Source: Tubiluchus corallicola | Taxonomy: Eukaryota > Priapulida > Priapulimorpha > Priapulimorphida > Tubiluchidae | Direction: 5' to 3' | Assembly: GCA_030141605.1 (NCBI GenBank) | Contig: JAQGDQ010000107.1 | Location: 124,001 to 188,000, forward strand | DNA: 64,000 bases | In this document: piece after piece, positions 49,601 to 62,164 of the stretch | Layout: each line of letters opens with the position of its first letter | Numbering within the stretch: the stretch's first letter is position 1 | The notes under the pieces: model-generated | What the model saw: the letters and a program-made list of their open reading frames with translations, nothing else | Told to the model about the DNA's origin: nothing | The model's database searches: none | Made by a program: the position numbers and the translations under genes

Positions 49601-50317
49601 CTAATTTGTGCGTGTAACCTTATTTACAGCGATGTTAAACAAGGAGTATTAAAGTGAGCGCTAAAATCAAGGTTATTAATGAAGCAAGCCGACAAAGAAT
49701 GCGTGTAGAATCTAAAAAAACATAATTTTGAGATTAGCTTGACCTTTGATTGCCCCGAGTTACACAGTTACTGTTACTGCAGAGATTGCGCGCACTGTTT
49801 GCCACCCCTGCATACTTCGCAGTAATTAACACGCAACACACGAGGAACTGCTCTAATGGTAAGGTTATATGAAGCCAATCTCGAACTTAACTGCTACCAC
49901 GTGAGTTTCGTTTTGCTCTCTGAGCGCAAAGGACGTAACGACGCAAAAATTGACAGGTTTCATCGCGCCGACGTGTAAAGTATAGACCGCCGACATCTCG
50001 GCGTTTTAACACCGGTTTTTAGGGTTTATCGCTGTGAAGTGCGGCTAGAAGTGATTTGTTATTTGTTCTCGAAAGTCGAAAATCGAAAAATGTTTGTCGT
50101 AAAGTCAAGTTGCTCGAAATGAGATGAACTGTCAAATAATTGACGCTTTTTTCCACATTTTGAGAAGCTTTTTGCGTCTTGATTAAGCTTTATCGCTAGA
50201 TGCAAAGTGAGTATACTTCGTAGTGGAATTAATTAACTCAATTTTGATATTGTATCACCACTATCACCACTGAGCAGCCTGTGACTAGTTCTTTACTACC
50301 TAAATTTTACCTGTCTC

Positions 50318-50709
50318 TAGTTAGACGGGCACCAGCGCCTGCATCTCGAAAACGTGTTGCAGAAAAAAAACAGGTGCTGTCCCTTTCAGTCCAGAGTTGT
50401 TCAGTTGTGACATAGTGCACACATGCGAAAGCTCATGCATGAGAACAGATGTAAACTTGAAATTTGAATTTTAAACTTAAATCACATTGATTATTGTACA
50501 GTAGCAGTGTACTTCAATTTTTTTTTACGAATACGTGCAGTACGCTTGTGGATGTCATTATTATTTGGGCTCACCAGCCGTTAATTACGTTTTTAGCTTA
50601 TTATTTCATTATCAGAAACGCCTTGGCGTGATTATAAGCGTTAAAATGTATCTTTTTCCCGAACTTCAAAATTGGGGAGGATATGAAAAATCATCCTTTT
50701 TGCCTTTAA
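50318..50709. mobile_element. TTAA MITE, copy D, left-truncated
   Basis: It aligns with copy C from AGTTAGACGGGCACCAGCGC onward (C: AGTTGGACGGGCACTAGCGC) through CAGGTGCTGT and GAAAAATCATCC to TTAA at 50706-50709. The left ~200 bp and the left terminus are missing. Confidence 0.78.
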
Positions 50710-51817
50710 AAGAACGAAGCAGTGAACGCTCTATCATATGTTTAATACGTTTGTACATTTGTAATCAACTGTGAATAATCTTGGTTTTTTTTTCTGTGTT
50801 TAAATTTCGTTATTCGTCTCACTGGATATTAGCGAGTCTTTAATTGTAATTATAGATTCTTGAGAAACTGAAGTAATTTATTTGTCACTTTTGTATGTAG
50901 AACAAAGCGATAACGTCGAATTAATCCTTTATTACAAAGATGGATAGTTTATTACGTATTGTAACCAACTAAAATTGACCATAAAATTGATATTTATAAA
51001 ATCGTGAAATAACATTATGTAACGCATCTATTGGATGGACTACAATTTTTTCTTAATATTTTAAGCTACCTGATTATTTTTGCTGAACCATATTATGCAG
51101 AACTTTAGTACAAGAAAGCTAACACTACATTATGGAAAATGTTTTTTCTTATTCACGCGTAGGCCTGTTATGTACTGCAGCCCAAACGTTAATGGACGCT
51201 AAATAATGTAGTGTCTAAATTATTTGCTATAACAATTGCTCGATAAACAAACACACCTTGACAGCGCGTGTATGTGTGAGCAGATATCTGTGTTGTCATA
51301 TGCGCAAAAGCAGAGCTAAAATGTTGTGACTTAGTGCATTGCACAGATAATCTGTGACATTTTGTAGTGTTTTGTTGGTGACTTTTCCCGAAGTCAGCAA
51401 TAATTTTAAAGCACAAGTCACTTGCTTAGAACGATATGCAGCCAGCTGATCTAAAACGGAAAATTTTCTTTAAAATAATAATTTTATATACGAGCGTATC
51501 GTTCTTACAAATGTTCTCATTTGTATCATTGCTAAATGTTACCAGCTGTTAGAGAAGAGAACAATATAAACCTCCATAAAGAGCCATTTCATCAACCATC
51601 CACTCATTGTACTGGGATACTCATCACACACCGTATATAATTTTAGAATTTCAATCTAGCTGTATATAAGCTACAATTACAGCATTAATGAACCTTAATA
51701 TATATTAGTGCATAACTATTTAGTACAGATTGATATTTTTTTTGAAAATTGTCACAAGTTTCTATATTAACTTGCATGTGTGACAAAGTAGGTGGCCAAA
51801 TTTGAGCTTCCTCAAAC
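50710..51817. other. Stretch without a recognised gene
   Basis: Nothing recognised. Confidence 0.45.
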
Positions 51818-52475
51818 TAAAAAAGGGATACCCTTGTGCCCTCCACAATACCGTCCACTTACATAAAGCTTAAAAAATTCGTTTTCAAAATTTATACCAC
51901 TTACGCACTGTCTTTTTGCATGCAGAGTTTGCGTCGGCCTTAACGCTGTATAAAACATGTAAATTGAAACTCCCACGATGACAGTTAGCAGCAGCCATTT
52001 TGACGATAAGTCATTTGAGGCAAGTTTAGATAACACTGAGTAAAATTTGGAAATATAATCTGAGCATTCGTAGCGCACACGTCACTAAGTAAGTAAAATT
52101 TTAATTTACTGTATCTTGTCAATAAGATTAAAAATATGTTTTTTGGTTAGTGAGTGGTGCACCCTGGAGGGTGAGACAGCGACATTTTACCTATTGGTGA
52201 AAACATTTTAAATAATTAAATATTTTCTATTCTAGTTACGTAAGTCATTTAAGCAGGTAAGCGAAATGCTAAGTAACATAGCTTTGCATAGAAAGTTTTT
52301 TGGGACATAGTCTAACATGTACTTTTCTTCCCCTGATTTACGTTGTGCATATATGACATCAGGTAATGAGGACGCGATCGGTACAGTGTCGGGGGGGGGG
52401 GGGGGGGAGTATTTGAAATGAAACAAACAAAAAATCCTTTCAACGGGAGGTACCCCTTTTCTTGTCCTTTAACAT
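51818..52475. mobile_element. Dispersed repeat family 2, copy 2
   Basis: The middle (51840-52310) matches 46283-46728. Near the ends AAAAAAGGGATACCC (about 51821) and, reversed, AAAAGGGGTACCTCCCG (about 52445-52461) could be terminal inverted repeats, which would make this a DNA-transposon derivative. A long G-run lies at 52390-52407. No coding capacity. Confidence 0.6.
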
Positions 52476-52844
52476 AAATAGCCTGCCGATTCACTGCATC
52501 ACTATACTAAGACAGAGATTCTCAAAATCATATTTCTTGCACTTCGCTTGGTTTCCCCGGTGTCTTCAACTCTGGCTCTTGGCACCACCCCTGTCATATA
52601 TGGCCTTTTCACTATGTTACTGTTACAGTGGCAATTATTAAGACAACTAAATTTACGATGTTTTTTTCAATCAAGTGAAAAAAGAAATCCTTATTCATAC
52701 AAAGACTGTATTCGATTTTAGAGCCTAATGGCGCGTTGTTAAGTGCTGCCAAAAGAAATATGGGTAAATGCGAAATGCTCATTGGATGCAGATAGAGATT
52801 CTTTCTCTCGTACGTATTTGTTTGGCATATTATTATTTTTTATT

Positions 52845-52998
52845 GTCATTATCGTTAGTTATCGTTATTGTTATCGTTATCGTTATCGGTATTGGTATCG
52901 TTATCGTTATTGTTATCGTTATCGTTATTGCTATTGCTATTGCTATTTTGATTGTTATTGTTATTGTTATTGTTATTGTTATCGTTATCGTTATCGTT

Positions 52999-53033
<35 letters not shown>

Positions 53034-53078
53034 TATGGTTATGGTTGTGGTAATCGTTATCGTTATCGTTATCGACAT
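52845..53078. repeat. (TTATCG/TTATTG)n hexanucleotide array
   Basis: Hexanucleotide units that shift to GTCATC and back; the Ile-Val, Tyr-Arg and Thr-Ile frames are artefacts. Confidence 0.96.
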
Positions 53079-53354
53079 TATACGCGATATACAGAATGTT
53101 AATTCTTTCAAGTTAAGAGCTTCTTCTACTGACTGAGATTTGAAAATTACCGCATCGAGATCTACTTTTTGCTCTGTAGGATAACATTTCAGTACCTTTA
53201 ACATCCACTGAGAGTTAAGAATTAAATAACGTCGCTAATTCTCAATAATTACTTTTAAGCATGGCGTGAACTTATCGCCGGCAGCTTTCTTATTAGAGTC
53301 AGTCCTAGAAATACACATTATTGCCACACCTGGTAATAAAACTACTAAACGTGT

Positions 53355-54198
53355 ACAGCGACACCGACAGTGACAGCGACAACAACAAAAACAACAACAG
53401 CTACAGGAACAGGAACAGCAATAGCGGTAACTGCATGTGCAGCAGCAACAACTACGATGACAACAACAACAACAACAACAATAACAGCAACAGCGACAGC
53501 GACAACGACAACGACAACAACAACAGCTACAGGAACAGCAACAGCAATAGCGGCAATGACAACACCAGCAGCAACAACCACAACAACAACGACAACAACA
53601 ACAGCAGCAGCAACAACAACAACAACAGTGACAGCGACAGTGATAACAACAACAACGACAACAACAACAGCTACAGGAATAGCAACAGCAATAGCGGCAA
53701 CGGCAGCAGCAGCAGTGACAACAACAACAACGGCAATGGCGACAATGACAATCACAACAACAACGACAACAACAACAGCAACAACAAAAACAACAACAAC
53801 AACGACAACAACAACAGCAACAACAAAAACAACAACAACAGCTACAGCAATAGCGGCAATGGCAACAGCAGCAGTGACAACAACAACAACGGCAATGACG
53901 AAAATGACAATGACAACGACAACGACAACAACAACAGCAACAACAAAAACAACAACAACAGCTACAGGAATAGCAACAGCAATAGCGGCAACGGCAGTAG
54001 CAGCAACTACAGCAGCAGCAACAGCAACAACAACAACAACAGCAGCAACAACAAAAACAACAAGAGCAGCAGCAACAGCAACAGCAACAACAACAACAAC
54101 AACAGCAACAACAACAACAGCAGCAACAGCAGTAACAGCAACAACAACAACAGCAACAACAGCAACAGTAGTAGCAGCAGCAGCAACAACAACAATAA
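53355..54198. repeat. ~840-bp (CAA/CAG/CGA)n trinucleotide array
   Basis: An interrupted trinucleotide array with internal higher-order duplications; the word AACAACAGCTACAGGAA recurs at irregular spacing. It keeps frames open on both strands for over 320 codons (Asn/Ser, Thr/Ala, and Cys or Val on the other strand). There is no start context, domain or splice support, so it is not annotated as coding. Confidence 0.93.
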
Positions 54199-55062
54199 AA
54201 AAGGCGCTTCTTTGTACTACTCATTTGCTATTTCTAATTACGAAATGTATAAAATCTTGGGTACGTTTATTGCGATGTCGTTTCATTTGCTACATTAAAA
54301 TTGGCAAAATCTTGCCTTATAATTGCGCAAAACTTGTAAAATTATGCGCTTAATTAACCATGAATTGATGTGCGCGCACTATTTTTACTTTTATACCGTT
54401 TTGTGCGCCATTTAACAAATTCTTCATCAATTACTTTATATGAGCTTGGGCAGGCCTGGGGCAGTTCATTTAGCAGCGGGATCCTCACTTCTCGTTTGTA
54501 TAACGAGAAGAACAAACGTGTTGAACTAAATTTCAAGCTTATTAGTCCCCGCGTAGATGTGCAATTTTCAGTTGCGCAATTAAAAGTTGTGCAGCCGAAA
54601 ATTGTAGCAATTTTACTCGTGCACCAAAATCGCACCCCCAGACAAGCAATTTTAAATTGCGCAACTGGCGCTATGAAGATTGAAGAGGTAGTCAGCGATT
54701 AGTGAAAGGGCGATTTTATAAGCTCTATGACCACTTTTACTGGCTTCATCCGAGTAATTTAGTTATTATCGGATGAGTTCAAATAGTTTTGATGAACTGC
54801 TGCGTAAGCTCGACATCAAGTGGAGAAGCGTTACAGCATTACCTGAGAGAAACGACTCTTATCTTTGGCCTTCTCTTACTATACTGTGGGCATATTTTAC
54901 AATATAATCCATGCAAAATTTAAGCTCAATTGGTGTAGCAGCTGCACCATAATGTGATATGCTACCTTAATAACAAAAACTGCTTAAAAGTGAACGAATG
55001 GAGCCATCTATGCAGTTAAAAGACTCGAAATATTAATACAAATGTTGTTTAGCGATGAAAGA

Positions 55063-55250
<188 letters not shown>

Positions 55251-55665
55251 TACAGGGTTCTTTTTAAGCGCAGTATATTAAAAAATACCATAATTTATGA
55301 CAAACACATCTACATATGTTTCACAGTGCTAATTGAATACACTAATTCTTAGCAAAATAAGTCGTACCTTTTAATTTAGAATCAACTATTGTTGAAATGT
55401 TATGCAGATAGTTAATCAACAGTTTCTTAAGTTTTACATGTCTGCGCGGACCTTAGGGTTTGGATATGTCTGAATATTCGTTACTGTTTTTAGACGGAAG
55501 TTCCTTATTTTTGCCTTATAGGTATAAAATTTGCTGAGTAGGACCCCCAATAAAATCAGTTGCCACATCTAGAAGACAGTAACAACTGCAGCAACAATAG
55601 CTGTGGTAACAACAACAGTTTCAGCAAAAGAAGCAATAGCAAAAAATGTGTCTAGCTCTTAAATT

Positions 55666-56100
55666 ATGTCTACAATTTCAACAGGTAGCCTGTTTTCAGA
55701 TTTAAAGTGTTTTGAAAGTATTAAACATTTTTTGCTCGATTGCCCTTTGCATGTTGCTAGTAGAGAGGACCTCAAAGAACGACTAACAAACCTATACCAA
55801 ACAAACACATTACCTTTTAATATAAATAACTTTAACCCACAATTAGAAACTTCAGTTTTTCTTTCAGGTAGTTCACTACTAAGTTATGAACAGAACATCA
55901 TTCTATTTGATCTGGTGCAGCAATATATTGGTTCATCTAACCGTTTTAATTATCATAATTAACAATTGGAATAGTTATGTATATTTTGTGATAGATTTGT
56001 TTTTCCTGTCAAACTGCACTCCTGTAAATTTTGCAGCCTGAAGCAATTTGATCAGCATTTATTTGCTAAAGGCAATTATTTCAAATAAATGTTTACAAAA
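55666..56100 (+). pseudogene. LINE ORF2 C-terminus with 3' UTR
   Basis: The frame at 55666-55959 contains FESIKHFLLDCPLHVASRED LKERL. The Glu-x-x-x-His-Phe-Leu-Leu-x-Cys-Pro-x-x-x-x-x-Arg pattern is the C-terminal zinc-knuckle-like block found in many non-LTR ORF2 proteins. The expected upstream Cys and the RT domain are absent. The 3' UTR ends in TTATTTCAAATAAATG at about 56091. Confidence 0.7.
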
Positions 56101-57630
56101 AATGTTTTGCAACATAAAACATTGAAAATTAAAGTCACTATAGCTGGAAGTTAACAACAGAATATTATTGGAAACATTAGATTGATTTTAAACCCAGTCA
56201 CGTGGTTAGATCGACTCAAACGTACCACGCCTTCAATTAATTATAATATAATTATTATGCAACGCGTTAAATTTTAATTTTCTCGTACACTTCCGTTCCG
56301 TCACAAAAGACAAGTCTAAAGTGAACTTGTATCCGACCCACTCAAAGCGTCGAGTGTAATTAGACTTTATGACTCATACTCGTTCATCGTTTTAATTATT
56401 TTTTCAGCAATAAAGCGGTATGATTACAAACCAAATCAAAAATACCGTGTTAATTACCATGTTGCGTTCTTTATGATTGCTCTAGTAATCTTGTTATGCC
56501 TCTTTTGAACGGGGATTCTCTAATCAAAGGCAAATGTTTTTAATTCACTCAAAGCAAATCAGAGTAATATAATACAGATGCTGCTGATACGTGTTTTTAG
56601 CTATTAAAAAAGAGAAACGCTAAAACAAAAAACGAAATTTGTGAAAAGAAGAGAAGCAAAAAGAAAAATGATGGTTATGGTGGTGGTGATGATAACGACG
56701 ACGACAACAACAACAACAACAACAACGACGGCGGCGGCATCATGACGATGATGATGATGATAATTATTTTGACGATAACAGTGACCACAACGACCGCAGT
56801 GGCAACGACGATGATTAAGATAATGATGGTAGTGCGTCAGTTAGTCAGTTATGACAAAAAAAAGTTAATATTGACGGCAACTTATATGTCTGTGTCCCAA
56901 TTTCTCGTTTTTGTGTTTTTTTCATCACCATTTTTTCTTTTTTTAAATTATCTTTTTTGTGTCCACTCATTTGTTAAGTTCACTCTGCACAAGTTTTCTT
57001 ACAATTTCGACTTGTTGTGTCTTCATGTGCTGATGATTTATAAACTTTGTATATTACATATTGTTCTGTATGTACATGTACACATTGGCATTGTAAAATC
57101 TAAAAGTAAATGCGCAATAGTTATCTTTCCGTCTGCGCAGTAGCTGTTGAGATTTTTGTCTTTGACACAGGCGAACTTACATTTGCTTGTCATGTTCAAA
57201 TTCCATTGAGACTCTTATGGTAAGGTTACACGATTGTCAGCAATGCTTCGAATGTCAGAGCTAATAGATAAAGCATGTAAAATGCTAAGCGTTACAGTTT
57301 GATAGATTTCATGATAATGACCAAAAAGCAAGAATGCCCGCTTTAGATTCATCCCGTGTTTCACTAGTCAGTGATTGAACTCAATTACAGATTCTTGAGA
57401 AGCTACTAATGATTAGTATTTTGATGAAAAGTTTTTATTGATTTTACACTGAAGAGGAAAATGGTGTAATCTTGCACGTCTGATACGCTTGGCGGCGCTG
57501 CGTGTGTGGTTTAGATTGTTGAATTTCCAAGAGAAAGTTCTTTTTCCATTTGAAGAACTCGCGTGCAGTGTTGTTTCTGTTGAAAACTTTTACTAGGACA
57601 GGGTTTATTATGTATGATTGTATATCGTTT
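56101..57630. other. Stretch without a recognised gene
   Basis: Contains a short (GAC/AAC/GAT) triplet run at 56685-56765. Nothing else recognised. Confidence 0.5.
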
Positions 57631-57850
57631 CGCCAGTCTACTTTTTTCGCCAGGCGAAAAAGTAATTGGTGAAAAAGTGCACTGGTGAAAAAGTAGACTG
57701 GCGAAAAAGTGCACTGGCGAAAAAGTAGACTGGCGAAAAAGTGCACTGGCGAAAAAGTAGACTGGCGAAAAATTGCACTAGCGAAAAAGTAGACTGGCGA
57801 AAAAGTGCACTGACGAAAAAGTAGACTGGCGAAAAGATAACTGGCGAATT
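57631..57850. repeat. 32-bp alternating minisatellite headed by an inverted unit
   Basis: From 57652 about twelve 16-bp half-units run in tandem, alternating GGCGAAAAAGTAGACT and GGCGAAAAAGTGCACT, so the true period is 32 bp. The 57631-57650 segment is the same motif inverted (CGCCAGTCTACTTTTTTCGC), forming a hairpin with the first unit. Minus-strand frames are repeat artefacts. Confidence 0.93.
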
Positions 57851-58285
57851 GGGGGATTACCATTATGTATAATGTAGAACCAGGTATAATTTCTGTGAAA
57901 GTCACGTGACCTGTCTTGTGATTGGCTAGGTAGAATTGGGGAAGGGATCGATATCAACATTGTTCTTTACCTTTTGCATTGTTGTTGATAGTGAGGTTAG
58001 AGTTTATGACCGTGAAAAATATACTAGGCCCTGTATATATATACAATATATATTGTATATGCAAGAAATATATACAAGAAACGTTATGAGGGTATGTACA
58101 TTACATTATTTATACGTACATAATATAAGATGCATTACACAACTGCTTATGAAAATAAACGATAATGTTAATCGCGATAATGTTAATGTCATTTACCATT
58201 AATAAATATTTTTCCTAGTTTTTATCTAGTAGGAAGCTGTAAAAAATCAAAATTCTTCTTTACGAAGTTCTTTTCTTTTCTTATA
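57851..58285. other. Flank upstream of the GPCR exon
   Basis: AT-rich. It ends in a T-rich tract and TTATAG (58281-58286), a plausible acceptor for the 5' UTR part of the GPCR exon. Confidence 0.4.
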
Positions 58286-58399
58286 GTGACCTGAAGGACC
58301 AGTCTCTTCATTAATCACCAGTGGCTAGCGGCAGCAGTCATACTTCAGTGGACGCTGAACGTTAATTTGCTTTTACTGGCGACCATATTATTCCAAAAC

Positions 58400-58670
58400 A
58401 TGTCGAATTCCACCGATATATCGAGAACTAACTTATCCTACAGCACGGAGCTAAAATTGGACCATAACTGGGAAATAGTGTTTCTAACAATGGCGTACGT
58501 GATAGTGTTCATTGTGGGAGTGGTTGGAAACAGTTTTGTGTTAGCTGTGGTGATTCGAAGTCCACACATGTGGAACGTTACCAATCTTTTCATTGCTAAC
58601 CTTGCGGCGGCGGACATATTGGTGTTGCTCTTCTGTTTACCTTTTAATCTAGTCAATAGTTTATTTGCAA
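58400..58670 (+). CDS. Class A (rhodopsin-like) GPCR, first coding exon (TM1-TM2)
   Basis: The first ATG (58400) gives [20 protein letters not shown], an extracellular N-terminus with N-glycosylation sites (Asn-Ser-Thr, Asn-Leu-Ser). TM1 follows at about residues 33-56, with the Gly-Asn signature ([13 protein letters not shown]). A short basic loop leads to TM2 with [20 protein letters not shown], carrying the conserved Leu-Ala-x-x-Asp. The exon stops at a consensus GTAAGT donor (58671) after one base of a codon, shortly past TM2. The style resembles peptide receptors (galanin, allatostatin-A, kisspeptin types), but the ligand cannot be named from two helices. The remaining exons were not found in the window. 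Confidence 0.85.
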
Positions 58671-60030
58671 GTAAGTATGCACACTTCTAACGGTAATCAT
58701 TCATTTTAAACACTAAAATAGAGCCAATGGCAGATTCATCTGTAGCCTTATTGTAAGGTGAATTGTTCATTGCACCCTAACATAGGTAAGAATTGTTACT
58801 AATATAATTAATTAGTTAATGCGCATGTACCAGGTAATTAAAAATTATCAAATTTTGCATTTAAGACGAATGAAAATTGAATTATTGTACGAATGTGTTA
58901 GTTTATAATAAAATAATGTTCAATAATGGGAAAGAAGAGACACACGTGACTATCTTTAAATAATAATTTAACAATTACGTATTTAAAATTAATGTTATGA
59001 GGACGTCGTATAGGGACTATAATCTTCAGGTACAGCAGTGAACTCTTGTGAAACTTTTCTAATTTGTAAGAGCTCAAGCTCATTACCCAGTAAGAATGGT
59101 GATTGGTTGAAAAAATTCACCGAAAAAAATCAAGAAAGCCCATTGGAGAAATTATAGGCTTACAAGCGAAGGGAGCTTTTTGGTAATTTGTTTTTAAAGA
59201 CTATTATCGTTTTATTCTAATTAAAATAACTGTTGAGTTTTCAGTGAAAAAAAAACAGAAAAAGCACATTCTGTTGTGACGATCACTTGTCGTGACCTGC
59301 ATATTTTTCCAGCATTATTCGAAATTCGAAATGATGCCTAGTATTTGTTTTAGACAATATTTCAAGCTTCATCCAATAGTAACTTGTTTACTTTTATCAG
59401 ATAATTATTTAAAACACTTTCGTTGGCAACTTTGTTTTGTTGCGCGATATTACATTTATTTCATGCGGCAATATTTTTGTTTTCTAAGAACTTTCTTTGT
59501 AATACAGCAATCTCATCGAAGCTTATTTTTACGATAAAATAAATTTCTGACTATATAATAACTAAAGGTGCTTTCATATTTTTACGGAATGTACTTCCAA
59601 CGAAACAAGTGAATAATCGTCTGCCCGATCGACATCATCGCAGCACATTCTGTATGCATGTGAAAGTACCTTTACCATTATCACGTTTCTTCCGTTCTTA
59701 TGGCCACCATAACACCCACTTTATCAATTTATTTTCACACCTGAAGGCCAGAGATAAGATTTGATTACAATTTTTTTTCATTTGCTTGTAAAAATACATG
59801 TAGTTTGTATGTTAAAATAATTGTGCAAATGCAAGTAATTTCGCCTTTACCTACAAGGCTTTTAATGTTTGTTCAACTCAACAATTAGGGTTGTTTAGAA
59901 ACAATTTACCAGCACATTTCTCTCTAAGTGTTGCATTTAATGAGAAGGGATGCGCTCGTCTAGATTGTATTTCTATAAACGTGCAAATCTGCGTCATAAA
60001 ACAAAACCAAACTAGCAAAGGGTAGATTAA
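58671..60030 (+). other. Probable GPCR intron, no exon recognised
   Basis: No sequence encoding a TM3 with the expected Trp, Cys or Asp-Arg-Tyr signature was seen here or further downstream. Confidence 0.4.
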
Positions 60031-60232
60031 AAACAGACAAAGTTACTGGCAATGATAACAAGAACAGATGACATCGACAATGAGCTACCGACGACGACGA
60101 CGACGATGAAAACATTGGTGAGTGATGTTGATGTTTGAAGGATGAAAAAAGAATGAAGGAGGTATAGTTGTTGTAAGACGGTTTTGCGTATTATAGCAAT
60201 ATTATAACTATAGGGGAATAATGTTCTGAGAA

Positions 60233-60645
60233 GTGACGAAAACAATAGTGACGACGCGAAATAACGATGACGATGTAATGGTGATGGTGATGTTGATGAT
60301 GATGATGATGACGATGATGATGATGAAAACGACGATGACGACGACGATGATGACGATGACAATGATGGTGATGATGATCATCATCATGATCATGATCATG
60401 ACGATAATGGTGATGAGGATGATGATGATGATGACGACGACGACGACAATGATAATGATAATGAAAACGACGATGACGACGACGATGTAATGATGATGGT
60501 GATGTTGTTGATGATGATGATGAAAACGACGATGACGACGACGATGGTGACGATGACAATGATGGTGATGATGATGATGATGATGGTGATGGTGATGATG
60601 ATGATGATGATGTAGATGATGATGATGATGATGATGATAAATTCT
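60233..60645. repeat. (GAT/GAC)n trinucleotide array
   Basis: About 410 bp of ATG/ACG triplets containing an internal duplication: GAAAACGACGATGACGACGA recurs three times. His, Ser and Met/Thr frames are artefacts. Confidence 0.95.
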
Positions 60646-61184
60646 ACTCTTATCCACCAGGCTAAGTTTTCTTTGCATAATCTCTGCAGTAGTCAATGAT
60701 TGCACGACAACAAACACTCATAAAGAATGGAAGACTTCCCTTTGCTAATCAGAGGAAGCTCCAATCACATTCATTCTGATAATCCGCTATGAAAAAGTTA
60801 TTGTGCAGTAAGAACCCACTAATGACGACAGAAAGATTGCTGTTGATCGCCGTGAAAGAATATCGGCGGATTTAGCAAGGATTATTTTATGAAGTGGCTC
60901 AACGAAATTTGTCGAGGATTATGCAAGATTAAATAAGATGAATACAATTTTTCAGAAATAATATTGTTTGCAAACAGAAGCTGAAACTTGACGCTAAAAG
61001 TTTTTTATGGTCTTGCGAGCTTACTGAATTATGGCGCCCGAAAAATCGTGGAAAGTGCTTGTTGGTCAACTTCTTATCGAGAGGAGATTATTCTAGTCTT
61101 GAACGGAGTGTTCAGAAATTAGAAGTTGGAAAAAATTTAAGGAAGACCCGAAGTAATAATTGACGTAGCAGCATTGTCTTGGGT

Positions 61185-61400
61185 TGGTTGGCCGACTGGT
61201 CTAGATTTCGGACATGCAGTCTTGAGTTCGAGACTACCGGCTACCAATGTCAGGGCACATACCCTACATATTCGTGTTTAAGTGTCCTTATCCATATTGT
61301 TTTAAGTATAAGCCGCTAAATAACTGTTAGTGCAAGTGTTGTCTATTAAACAAGCGACAGCAAATAAATGTTGTCCTTGTCTTACGAGGGCACGCTAATC
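61185..61400 (+). mobile_element. Probable tRNA-derived SINE (Leu/Ser-like head)
   Basis: An A-box-like TGGCCGACTGGTCTAG is followed by a B-box-like GAGTTCGAGACT about 30 bases later, then an unrelated body with GTGTCCTTATCC. The head resembles the SINE at 22230. Ends and target duplication were not resolved. Confidence 0.6.
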
Positions 61401-62028
61401 CACTACAAACATTTAATTTCAGAACAAACTTAAATTTAACAAAGCAAGCAAAGTCCCACTTCTAAACTTCCAAAGTACAAACTGTTTCCAAGCAATAAAA
61501 GTTTGTCTTGAAACTGTATAAACTTGTCTTGAAACAGAAAAATATTCCGTTGCATATGGATAACTAAAAGCCGATACGGCAGCCCGCAGCACCAAGGGGA
61601 GACTTGCACTCGCTGTCTGTTGTTAGACCTAGCGTAATAAAAATGTTGACTTAGATACAGAATATGTTTTGTACGTATGTTCTTTTCGTGCGTAAATTTT
61701 TCTGTATATTTTGAGCAAATAACTAAATTACCGTACAAAAATACCACTTTAGGGGCCAATCAAAAGTTTCCCGAGTTCTGCTGAACACTTGGAGTTTGAC
61801 TATGTTTATACGCCCTTAAAAGAGACACAGAAGAAGAGGAGAAAGCAGAGAAGGAGGAGAAAGTTAATAATGCGTAAAACCGCTGCCTGCAGTTAAACGA
61901 TATATTTTGCTTTATGAAACTGTCCAAGGGCAATTGGGTGTCCCTAAGTAGACTCGCGGACGTTAGACTTTCATATAATATTACTCCTATCAGCATTTTC
62001 ATCAAAGTTTCATTTGTGTGTACTTTAC

Positions 62029-62164
62029 ATATATTGCTTTTCTCAAATTTCATCATTATGAATCCTAATACAAATGCGAGTGTTGGACTGACTAATACTA
62101 CAAGCGCAAGAAAAATAGCGCATGCCTGCTTCCATGCTGGATGATAGACCAAATTTTTTTTCAT
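62029..62164 (-). CDS. Weak candidate: first exon encoding a signal-anchor or TM segment
   Basis: An ATG at 62164 (minus) opens a frame starting MKKNLVYHPAWKQACAIFLA, then a ~25-residue hydrophobic helix (LVVLVSPTLAFVLGFIMM) and Lys-Phe-Glu-Lys-Ser-Asn. A GTAAAG donor candidate follows after 62029. The pattern, positive N-terminus then one hydrophobic helix, fits the N-terminus of a type II membrane protein or other receptor. I recognise no family. The frame stays open to 61760 without the splice, but that part is Ser/Leu-rich and looks random. It could be chance. Confidence 0.25.

Noticed and set aside
53235-54353. Poly-Cys, poly-Asn/Ser, poly-Thr/Ala frames over 300 residues
   Set aside because: They overlap on both strands and follow the triplet repeat; no domain, start context or splice sites.
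56742-57143. 133-residue hydrophobic frame
   Set aside because: It starts inside a GAT/ACG triplet run and continues as AT-rich Phe/Leu/Val sequence without a recognisable family.
60027-60717. His-rich, Ser-rich and Met/Thr-rich frames
   Set aside because: (GAT/GAC)n array read in different frames.
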